Shown: piece by piece, positions 1-12,300 of the stretch | Position numbering within the stretch: position 1 is the stretch's first letter | Layout of the letters: each line of letters begins with the position of its first letter | NCBI RefSeq assembly: GCF_902459465.1 | Contig: NC_047068.1 | Coordinates: 14,779,195-14,843,194 of the forward strand | Reading direction: 5' to 3' | DNA from: Asterias rubens | Taxonomy: Eukaryota > Echinodermata > Asteroidea > Forcipulatida > Asteriidae | Length of the DNA stretch: 64,000 nt | Notes under the pieces: generated by a model | The model's database searches: none | Seen by the model: only the letters and a program-made list of their open reading frames with translations | Told to the model about the DNA's origin: nothing | Made by a program: the position numbers and the translations under genes

Positions 1-56
1 ATAGATGGCGCTATATAACTGCTTATTATTATTTATATTATTATTAATCTGTGAAC

Positions 57-218
57 AAATCACCTGTACGCATATTCCTTGGTGGGATTCAAAACCACAA
101 CCTTTGCAATTCTAGAGCAGTGTCTTACTAACTAGACCACTGAACTTGTCTGGGTTGCTAGAGGCAGTTTGAATCATTTTAGCATCGGGTACCGCAACGC
201 TTTAATAGATTGATATTT
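57..218 (-). mobile_element. tRNA-derived SINE, family B, copy 1
   Basis: On the minus strand it has a box-A-like GTGGTCTAGTTAGTAAGACA and a box-B-like GTGGTTTTGAATCCC, flanked by the family's shared sequence (CTGCCTCTAGC...). A separate piece of the same family's 3' tail (acccatatacaccg...) lies at 245-300. Other copies are at about 15.7-16.1, 18.4 and 21.9 kb. Box B is degenerate, so it is not a functional tRNA. Confidence 0.75.
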
Positions 219-342
219 GCATTGGGGATAAGAAATGTTGTTGGTGTTACCCATATACACCGTCGTGTGCTAGCACTGTATACTCAGTACCTTCCTGAGC
301 TCAGTGAAAAAAATCTATAAAAGCTATTTTGTTCTTCCTTAC

Positions 343-3300
343 CATTGCACAAGATGGCTCTGCTAAGACCCAGGGCGTCGGCGGTAGATGAGCTCATATT
401 CTCCACCATACGATGCTTGGCCTTCTTCAAGACGATGTCCAAACTTTTGCCCTGTTTAGGATCTGCATGCAGCTTGTTATAGTTGATTATCACTTCAGAC
501 TTTGGAGAAGAAAATGAAGAAAAAAAACCGGAAAAACTAAGAAAATCATGATCAAATGATTCTAAAATTACTCCATAATGGGGAGATTGCGTAATTCCAA
601 AGAGCTGCGTATTATGCAGAACATATTTTGTGGCAGTTTTCTGCAAAGGCCAAACAAAATTTATGTTTGTGCTTATGGTAACGGTCTGAGAAAAAAATCA
701 AGGTATGTCGAAGGGAAACAATTTTATTTTGCTCATTACTAAGGACCCAAATAGAAATAAGTCTGAGTTATTGGCTTTTTGAGTTATCCTTGGATAAGTT
801 TGTGCAGTATTTCTATCTTGTGTTCTATTTTGGTTTATCTTATTTCATTGTCTTTTTTCCTGTTGTATTTTTGGCATGTTCTTGCTGTATTTTTATCCTA
901 ATAAAATCAATCAATCAATCAACCAATCATTTTTTAAGTCAGTATAAGTCGTTGAGCAAGGTGATGCAAAGCTCCTCCTAGAACCACGAGTAGACTTGGT
1001 CAGACAATAGGCCTAACAGGTAATGGAAGAATTAGAACAACAGTTTGCCACCATTTTATCTGAAAATGGAATTATAAAACTATTCAAACCGGGCTTGATA
1101 CTTGGCCCTTGGAGAAAAGTAGGAAATCTAAAAAAATGACAACCCACTTTTGTTGTAGCCTGAGCGACACCGACTTGTGAAAACCTCTTTGGAATTATTC
1201 GCTCTTAAAATAATTATTAAGATCAATAAGATGTTTGTCATACACATTTTAAATATTTGTTTTTGCTTAAAAATTAACTGATGCTTTTAAATAAAAACCA
1301 ATTTACATGTAGCGGCAAATAGACAAACGGAAATCTACCAGGGCGATAAGAAGAGGTGTTACATAATGCACTTTTTCGTGCCGTTATATGACAGCTTGAA
1401 CAAATTAGTGATCAGCACACAGTGGAAGGACGCTTGTCCTTCCTCATCAAGTATATCAAGTTTGATCATTTCAGATTGTAATATTGTACCTGGTTTCAGC
1501 TACGACTGAGGTGCCAATTTACAACCACATCATCACTGCCTGAACAAAGACGCGTCTTCTCTGAGGTTGTGGTGCTCAGTCTGATGACAAACAAACAGGA
1601 CGCCGCGGTGCATGTGGATGCATTCACTGGACTTAGACATTTCAGTTAGACAGTCTTACACCACAAGAAGCTTTGATTGAGCTATCCTCACGACATGCAG
1701 TCTCACTTGTGAGGGATAATTTTACCATTTGGGTTTGACAAGAACTATGGTTGTAGTGAAATGGAAACATTAGAAGAGAGACTTTCCACTTGCAGTGGAG
1801 CAAAATAGGCTCGACATACATTCAGTTGAGGTTAATGCATTGAACAGAGCTAAAAACCCTACATAGTACCACAAAGAGCTTGATTGATTGTTATTCGGTT
1901 GTAGTTATTTTTTAACTCCACCATGAATTCGACCGAATGCAGTATACAGGATACACTGAACATCACTGAAGAGGAAGTGTCTCAATGGCTTTATAGTTCT
2001 ATGGAAACAGCCATAATAACCGTTATTCTGCCAATTGATTTGGGTCTGTGTACACTCTTTAACTTAATCTTTCTCTTTGTAGTTTTCCGTGTTCCTGAGA
2101 CGCGATCAGACACGACTATATACTTGATACACGTGGCATGGGCTGACTTTTTATTCAACGTCAGTTCTGTGTGTTTCTACTTATCCACATTTATACAATC
2201 TCCTGTGAAAGGTGATCAATCAATCAGCCATCCAGTGCAGTGTTGGCTATTAGCTTTGTCTATATTGACTGGATATGTTACATCTATTGCATTGGTAACT
2301 ATGATGTCATTTGAGAGATATCTCGCCCTCTGTCATCCTTTGAAACATCTTAAAATTCGTGGTCGTCGACGAACCCTGAAAATAGCTGGGTTCTGCTGGC
2401 TGACTGGGTTAGCCTGCGCCGTGTTGGAAATACCCGCAACTGCGGTTCGTCAAAGACGATGTGTACGTTGGCCCGATGAAGTTACCTACCAGATGCTACC
2501 ATCATCTTTAAGTTATTGTTCACCTATAAGCCCACAGGTGTATCAATACACCCAACTCCTCATACTTCTTCCGTGGTTCCTATCAATGTTTAGCAGTGTT
2601 TACATGTACGCACGCATCATACAGGTACTCAGCAAACGCAGGGAATTCAATGGTAGACGGGAGACAGACAGGAAAGCCGTGCAAATCCGCAACCAGGTCG
2701 CCAAAATGTTGATTGCCAACGGTGTGGTTTTCTTCATTTGTCACGCTCCGTACATTGTGTTGGTGTTCACGATCTGGTTCTGTCGTACGGCTCAAATTGA
2801 CAATCCATTAGAAGGTTTTGTACTCACTGGAGGCACTTGGTTCATGCTCCTGCCTCAGTATGTTAACACCATTGTCAATCCTGTGATCTACGGACTGACA
2901 AACAGGGAATACCGAACTGCCTTCTTTCAAGCCTTCCACCTTAAGAAAGCCTCTTGTACGATCAGTCCATGCCAGAAGTAATCCACCAACTGGTGCTATA
3001 CAGCCAGATGGTCAGCAACAAGTCTTACCATCAGTCCATGCAGTGATTAATCCACCACCTACTGATGAGCCAAATGCTACAACTGAGGAAGGCGACAATG
3101 ACAATGCACCCATGCAAGGAACCAGACTATGATTTGACAGTGAACCATAACGTTCCGAAACTGATTCATTGTAAACAGTAAACACCATCTTCAATGACTA
3201 AAGGACATATGAATGTTTATCACTTCATGGGATTTAGTTGTATTTGCAGTGCTTAAAAGTAAGGTATTTTGTTCTTATGCGTAAATCAGACTGGAACTCA

Positions 3301-6300
3301 ATGTTATCCGTAACATGTCCCAATGTACTGTTATTTTTAACACAAAAATTACACTTTTATCTTAATTTGACTGCCTGTACATTGTAGGTTGTTTTTGTGT
3401 ATCTTAACAAAAAATAGCTGTGTTAGCCTTATAGATAAAACAAAGAAGGAAATGGTAGCACTTAAAGACTCACTAGCTACATAAAAACTGCATTCATGAG
3501 CTTTTGCAGCAACTACATAATTATCTTTCCAAAGTATTTGTTGCCACGAAAGCATATGCAGATTTGATGTAATTAGTTAGGCTTTAAGTGCTACCACTAC
3601 CTTCCATGTAAGACAAACACATTTAAAATATTTTGCTTAAATAAATAAGCTGTTACTTATGCCCCTAAGGATGATTTGCATTACCTTGATAGCTTGTATC
3701 ATGCGAGCTACTTCCACTTTAGTTCTCCCTTTAACTGATTTGCCGTTAACTCCAACTATCTCGTCCCCTGATGCCAAAGTACCATCCTTGGTGGCAGGCG
3801 TGTTATCAAATACCTGAAGCAACCAAAACAAATAACAGTGCATTATTTTGTCTTTTAGAAGTACCTTCACTCTTAAAGGGTCTGTATACATTTGGTAATG
3901 ACTCTAAAAATTGATGGCAATAAAAAACTACTTGAAAAAATCACAACATCTTTCGATAATTTAATGTATTTTGAGAAACTTTTCACTTCCATGTACTGCG
4001 GTGTATTAATATGGAAAAAGATATCACGTTTGATCTAATAACAATATTGAGTCTGGTGCTCTTAACCACTTGACCAAGACACTTTGCTGCGTGTCGTGGC
4101 CGAGCCTTTGTCGAGCGATCCAAGTCACTGTCCAAATCCAAGCTGTGATGTTGTCAGCAGCAGAGTGCTGGTTCGAATCCTGATCTTGACTCTTGTGCCT
4201 TTGAGCAAGGCACTTAAAGGAACACGTTGCCTTGGATTGGACGAGGTGGTCTATAAAAAGTGTTTGTAACAGTTTGTTATAAAATGTATATGATTGGAAA
4301 GAGTTTTCAAAAGTAGAATACAATGATCCACACAAGTTTGCTTCGAAATTTCATGGTTTTCCTTTTACTGTGCAAACTGACACCATCGGCCATTTATGGG
4401 AGTCAAAAATTTGACTCCCATAAATGGCCGCCCGTGTTATACGACGAGGTAAAAGGAAAACCGTGCAATTTCGAGGCATGTTTGTGTGGGTCATTGTATT
4501 CTACTTTTACAACATCTGTCTAACCATATGCATTTTATAACAAACGGTTTCAAACGCTTTTTATAGACCAACTCATCCGATCCAAGGCAACATGTTCCTT
4601 TAACCACAATTGTTAAATAAAGAGTTGGGAAGGTAGTGCATTTTGCTCTACCGGGCCATGCTACTTGATACCATTCATCCTAACTGACTGTGAAGGGGTA
4701 ACCCCGTTTCAGACGTAGGAGTAGGTGACAACATGCCCCTGGTTAATGCCTGAAATAGGCTTGCCGTAAGCACAGAGTTCCCTGCTTCATTATGCACAGA
4801 TTTTACGCTTACAGTAAGCAGAGCCATGAAATTGGGCCCCGTACCCACCTGTACAATGTAGAGGCATGGACACAATGGCGCACCTCCTCCTATGCTGATG
4901 CCAATCAGGTTCTGCTTGTCCTTGATGAGGCTCACATTGCCTGGAATTGCATCCATACCCCTAAAGTAAAAAAAGATAAACAAAATCAGACTCTTAAAAT
5001 ATTCTGGAAGATACTTTGCAAAAGCGCACAGCTACAATCATGGCTTCATGGGTACACTTTTTGTTATAAAGACACCAAATAAGCAAAAGATAAACATGGA
5101 CCTATTGCACATGATGTCATACTCGTATCAGTATGGCGCCTCCACCTGTAGGTAAACAACGGCCATTAATTGGCAAAACCTGAGCGCTGCACATACAAAT
5201 CTGTGCATTTTGATTGTTTCATCATCATTTTACCTCTAAGAAAGCAGCTGGATGACGTCAATGCATAAGGTTTAGTGGGCAACGGTTGTCCGACGAAACA
5301 GCTTGCCATTAGCAGGACTACAAGTATTACACTTGGAATGTTTCGTCGCAAGAAACAGTCACCTTGAATTGGTACACAATGTACATTACATGTACCTTGC
5401 TTGAGTAGCATCAGCAAAAGGATTGCGGATAGGGGTTGTAACTGTACATTTCAACCAGATGCTTCTTTACCGTACCAGAGGTAAATATTATGTAGGGCTA
5501 ATGTTACACACCTTTGTTATTTTTTTGTTATACTTGAGAAGCAATTTTGTTGCTGGTTTACCACGCAATTCATGGCTGACACTACAAAATGCAGAATTCA
5601 ATATGCCTCAACAAAGACTAAGGTCATTAGGGTTGGTGGTGACAACTAAACAAACAATGCAGAATTGTTTACATTTTTTATGTATTTTGAAGCAGTAAGA
5701 TTATTCTGTTAATAATAATATAATAATAATAATTCATTTCAATAATTCAATAGGCATAAAATCCTTAACAAAAACTATTAAGGTCATTAGGGTTGGTGTA
5801 TTCAGACAACTAATCGTACATTATGCAGAAAGTTACACACATTTTTCTACTTTGAAGCAGTAAGGTAAAATCTGTTGCTACTCTGCAATTCATCGCTCCA
5901 CACCACTCCGCACGCAGAATTCAGTACAGGCCCACAATCCTCCTGGCAAAGGTTGTCAGGCTCCTCCATTCTTCAAGTTCCCAGATCTCAACTCTCTTGG
6001 GGTGACTGCAGTTTTGCTCATATTGGGCCTACTATCTGGAACAGTCTCCCACTTGCCATTCAACAAGCCCATCGGCAAGGTCTTCCAAATAAACTCAAAA
6101 CCCATTCGTTCACACTCTATTTCAAATTGTATGCTTTGCACGTTTTTGTTGTGCACTATAAAAAAGCTCCACTATTTATTTATACAATAACAAAAGCTCC
6201 ACTATTTTTGTATACAACATAGGACAAACCATGTAGCTACCAAACATACCTAAAAGTGTAGTGAATTGCTAGACTGAACTATACGCATGGATAGTTTCTG

Positions 6301-9300
6301 TAACTGTGTTCGGGTTTGGGTATGGTATATATGTACAGCAATTCCGTTAACCCTGATAAACTGACCTGCTTTCCCCTAAGTATTACATGACGATGGAGCT
6401 CAAAGGAACATTTTTCATAATGGCCTAACTGGGATATTTTGTACTTCTTTGGAATACAGCTTTATGATTTGACCGTGTGTATTTGGTTTGATGGTTTATT
6501 CAGGATTGTACCAAAGCTAAACTCATAATGCTTTGCAACTGCATGGCTACTAATTAATTTAATAATATCTAGTTCTTTTTATAGTGCATTAATAAATACC
6601 TCGGACAGTTTCGCTATTCCTATTGGTGGAGAACGCGTCACGTGGGTGTGTATAATCCTTTGTTTATGACCGGTAAGAAATGTTGAAACATGGGCGTGAC
6701 ACGCGAGCTTGCACTTGTGCTTATAAGACAGTTTCTTCATTCCTATTGGTTGAGAGTATCGGCTGAAACAGTTGTGCCACATCACAGGATACGCGCGACG
6801 CGCACATCATTCCCTTATAAGGAGTTGTTTACCCGAGAGCGGCGGAGGGCCTTACCATTTCATAGCTGGAGGGGTGTTGTGTTAAAAGATATCATTGAAC
6901 AATTATAATTTTTGCATTTGTTTTACTTTTTGACAAAAACTGTTGATGTTTTTTGACCAAAAACCTATTTATGAATGGGAATCAAAGTGTGTTGAATCGG
7001 TTTTCAACAAGTGGTTTAAACCCGCCGAGGCCTGGTTCTTGATAATTTACCTCGACTTCGTCTGGGTAAAATTATCAGGAACCAGGCCTCGTTGGGATTA
7101 AACCACTAGTTGAAAACCTCTTCACCACACATTGATTCCCTTATTTTATAATAACGTGTGAATGTGCTTTATATTAGTGCCCTGGTCATTGGGCCAATAA
7201 CAAACCTGTAATCTTTCTCAGCTCCCTTCGGAAGCATACCAAAACAGTCAAATGGTTGTGGCGTTGAGTTGCAGTGTCTTAACCATGCACTGATTTGCAC
7301 TTTTGAGTGGAAGACCCTAATACTAGTAGTAAAGACACGTAGACGATTACACCATGGGGAAGAGGATATTGTACTTCATATTACTAAGCCATAATATCTA
7401 CTCACATGCGATCTTCCAACGCTGAAAAACCATCCCTATCACTAATCAAGTCCAGACTCATGCTTTTCTCCGATACACAATAATCACCTGCTCAAAACTA
7501 ATCTCATCTTGAGAAAAAAACTTTGACAAAATGAGTTTCGTCCTCCTCACAAACAACCAAGGCAGAAATCATCACATCGGCCATTGGGTCGTCCAGCATG
7601 CATTCAGCTCAAACTTGTTGCATCTCCATCATATGGGAAAGTCCAAAGTCGAAATGAAGTCTTCTGATTCTATAAAGTTATCTAGTGGGTAGCTTTACAA
7701 GACAATAGCAATTTCATCATTACACTCTAAAAGTCCATGTTCTACATATGTAGCTGATCTTCCCCATCATGGGGACAAATGCACCGAAACACCCCACGGG
7801 TTTCCCCTGGTATTGGGTACCTTAGACCAGTAGACCAAACCTGATGCAGCTGCACAGTACACAGCTCTGATAACCTTCAGATACATGTAGCAACACCACT
7901 AAACAGCAAGCTTTAACAATAAAATGGCCAACAATGTAAAAAGTAGATTCACTATTGATCTGAAACTGGCCAGGCTGGACACAATCAATCCATGGCAGCC
8001 ATGTGAATTCCTGTGACTGGTATGTGGAGCTTTTGTCTGTATTGAGTTAATCTGCATTAGCTGCTGATGGATCAATGCTTTACTGAAGGTATCAGTCTCT
8101 ACCGTGGACTATTGATTGATTCTTCTTTTTTTTGCACCTGCAAAACATGATAAAACCTACAAACTGTGCATGACAAAATGAATGTAGTTTACTGGTGAAA
8201 GTGGTGAAAGTAACACTGTACTGGTACTTACAAGTGTCAAGATACTTTGTTCAAAAGTAAATTTTAAAAAAAATCAAGAGTGTGGAACAATTATAAATCA
8301 AAGATTGAATGTTAGGAACTTTTGTACTCAATGTCAATAAAAGAAATGACATAGGCCTATATAAAAATGAACATAATCGGTATAAACATAAATTAGTTAC
8401 AAATCAGAAATTCATTTCAAACGAATGCATTTCAAAAGACTTCATTTACATACAAAAACTACTTTTCCTTCAATAAAAATCATAAATTTATTAGTTAAAT
8501 CACTTAGTTTAATTAATTAACTAACCAAATAAATTTATAATATAACATTAATTAGACATGACATTAGAAACTGTGCTCTTACCAAAAACATATGTTTTTC
8601 TTATTTATTTATTTTCTTTTATATGGGGGGGGGGTGGTGGGTGACCAAGGTGAGGGTATTGTCAGCCATTTAAAACAACATTCTTGAATCTGAACATATA
8701 CTCAAATTTTTCATTTCATGTTAAAGGATTTGGGTACTTTTTGTGACACAAAACATAATGTCCACAAATTAACATTAAACTTACACCATTTGAAGATAAT
8801 GATATTAGAAAGCTTGCCTCAAAATATTACTTGCTGAGGTGTTGTACAGTTTTTGAGAAATGAGTAAAACAATGTCATGAAAATACGTTTTTACATGCTA
8901 AAATAATTTTCGTCTCATGATCACTGAGGCGAAAATTATTTTCATGACATTGTTTTGTATCTTCCAGTTTGCGCTACTCCACCAATCAGAAGCTCGAACT
9001 ACTAGGGGGATAAAAACAAATAAATGCTACGACCTCTGTTTTATATCCTACTTCCTATGTTTTTATTACACAGTCCGTATTGTGAATTGTCATTTTGTCA
9101 CGCTCCGAATACGGACAGTGCAGAAATAACGCTCTGAAATTACTAATTTTGCGCGTTGCAAGTGAGACTGGAAGATAAATTCGTGATCACACGCGCACTC
9201 ATGAATTACGAAAAAATATAGCTCGCTGCGTCCCATATCCAACTCAGCCTTCATCCTCGTTGGATATGGGACGCAGAAGCGCTATATTTTGTTGTATTCC

Positions 9301-12300
9301 ACTCGCGCTTGTGTGATAACTTATAATACTCATTTCTTAAAAACTCAGCAAGTAATGTTTTCAAGGAAGCTTTCTTTTATTATTTTCAAACTGTTTTAAG
9401 TTTAATGTAAATCTGTGGACATTTTTGTCCTACAAAAAGTACATAAATATAGACCCTTTAGGTGACGAGAGAAATTTGGGAGTCATACTTTGCAATTTCC
9501 AGCCAATGTTTTAAATCAAGGCACTGGACACTATTGGTGATTACTCAAAATAATAGTAACTAGCGGGATGCGGCGCTTTGCGCGGCATCCCGCTAGATGA
9601 GGAGGATTCTAGTATTACAAATGTTGTAAAAGGTAATGTGAGGTAAGGGAGGTGTTCTTACAGGTACTACTCATTTCGTAGGATTGGATTAGAAATTGTA
9701 TTAGTATGGAAATTGTCATAAATGTTGTATTTTGATAAATGTTGAGCATGCACAACACAGTGTGAAACGTCGCCTCCCCTCCTCACTTGCGTTCTCCAAC
9801 TAAAGGAATTGGTGTTTGTTTCTGGAATTGAGCTTTAATATTGGGGAAGGGTTTACTTGGCAATGATCGTACTTGGCATGATATGTGGGGGTTTTCGTGA
9901 AATTTTAATGTGATCGAGCGGGCCAACGCATTTTTCGTATGAATGTGGATTCTTTTTCGCCTCTTTTACGCATATTTTAATTTAGTCGGCTTTTGTCATT
10001 GTATCAATTTTATTCACTGCACTGAGTGTTTCCCAGCTAAGATGACTATAAGGGTAATAACGCGTTGTCGACTAAAAATATAGCACGTACACTGGTATAA
10101 TGACTCACTTATTTTATTGTGTTGAGCACATTGGGTTTAATTCAATTACCTTTGGCAACATGTACATCCCGAGTTCTGCCGAAACTGCTTTCATAGTTAC
10201 GAACTGTGTGAAACATTTGCCTTGTTATTTTGAGGGTTTGTAATGTACGTCCAGTTAGACAAATTGTATAAAACGATGAATTTGGAATCAGCATTGGTAT
10301 TTGGTTCCCTCCGCACAAATCCAAAGTCACCGACAGCCACTGATTTGAGTGGTCTAGGTCTGGTGTCCCCCCTCCCTAACAATAATCACCGCTGCTAATA
10401 GAAGACAAGATACCCGACTAAAAAGGCTTATATGAAAGTGGTACCCTTCTTTAAAACAAACTCCTAATAGTTTATCTGACTGAAAATGAAGAAGTTCTGG
10501 TAAACAGCAGATAATCTTTGTTTTTTTAATTGAATTCCACAAGGATGCCACTGGACCTTCTAATTTCAATCCAAGATGGCGCGGTTTACGGCTTTAATAG
10601 TATAGATTGGCATAAAAACTTAATAACGACCAATAAAGAGCTGTTGGTAGTTGGTACAGTTTTTTAGTATAATACGAAAGTAACACCCAAAGCACATTGC
10701 AGCAATTGCCGTGGTGCCCTATGCTTTTGCTGGGGTGCCCTTTGCAAAGTTCCAACTTAAAAAAAGTAACATTTTCCCAAATGCTCCTAATGAATATTTA
10801 GAATTACATTACTACAATGTAGCATGCCTCTTGAAGGGCAACTGCATGTTTCCTCTGGTAAAGGGCAAGTCTATGGGAAGTGAAACCAGTTGGCAAATAA
10901 AACCACTGAGCCAACTTGTCCTCTTTTTGTGTCACTGACACAGAAAGAGCATCGGGTTGGCTCAGTGGCTTTTTTCTCTGCCTTCACTTCTGTGGACCCG
11001 GTTAAAATTGTCCCTCAGACTTGTATGCTAATTGAGTTTTCAGTCCCTACCCAATTGTGTGTGTTTTTTTCCTTGGGGTTTTCCTCCCACCCACAGCTAA
11101 AACTGCTAAAAAGAATTAGAAAACTTAAAAAACAAACAAGTGGAAGTTATTAGTAAAAAATCTTCATTTGCTAGCTGGGGTGTGCCGACTATCATTTATT
11201 TAACAAAATATACCTAAATGTCAGACCTAGAATTTGATCTTTGAAAGGGTAAGATCATTTTATTTTGCAATGGGTACTTCCATTGAAAAATCTGAATTTT
11301 ATTTTGAAACTTCTGAAAAGGCACCAAGGCAAAGACAAGGGCTTGCAACAGGGGCAGTTGACCCCATGTAATCCCAGGGGCCGATTTCACAAAGATCTAA
11401 GATTGATCGTAACTGCAAATCAATCGTAGTTGCTTAGTAAAACGTGATGTCACAATACAAATCACTATGGTGAGACTGAAAATTTGTCTTGTGATGAATT
11501 TTATTGCTTTGTGAAATCGGCCCCAGGCCTACATGTACATGAGCTAACTGTAAGTAATAGATACCTGAATAAAGGAATAAAGGATAAAAAAACTGAGACA
11601 AAATCATAAAAATAAAAAGAAATACAATATTGGGCGCCTTTTTTTACAAGAATGGATAATAGTTGTTGAAGTCAATTATACTTTTTTAGGCCAGTAAAAC
11701 AAAGACCAGTAACACCATCCTTCAAGTGACACTCAAGTTTTATATCAACAACCATAACAGCAAGGCTCTGTCCTTACTCTTACCCAACTTGCTCTTACCT
11801 ACTCTATGAAACAGGGCATCGGGCGCATTATGTACCATTGAAATGAATTGGGTCAACTAACCGGTCGTACTAAACACCGTCACTTAATTAACTTATGACT
11901 TATGTTGGTTATTCTTTTAAAGTGCATTTAAAATTTGTCGTCAGGGGTTGTGAGTTGTTGGTATATAGTGCGTCCCCTATCTAACATGTCTAATGCTAAT
12001 GCTAGTCAATAATCAGTGCTGGTTGTTCGGTCAGCAGACTCAGCGAACATGCTCAGTGACGTGTGTATCCTACACCGACGTGTAGGCGACCTTATCGAGT
12101 ATCGTGATTCCTGTCTGTCTGATTTTGCTAAATTGCAAAAGCAAAAGGTATCTTAACTAAAATTTAATAAAGGCTTCCTCCATAAGATTTATCGCGATTC
12201 AGAACCGCAATGCGTTGTGGGAAGGCATATGGTATGGGGCAGTTTGCTATGCCGTGCATGTTGTCATGCACGACTCACGCACGCATCGCCTACATCTTTA

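Noticed and set aside
8917-9129. 70-codon frame with a signal-peptide-like start
   Set aside because: It spans the boundary between a MITE and an element nested in it, so it is a chance fusion of repeat sequence.
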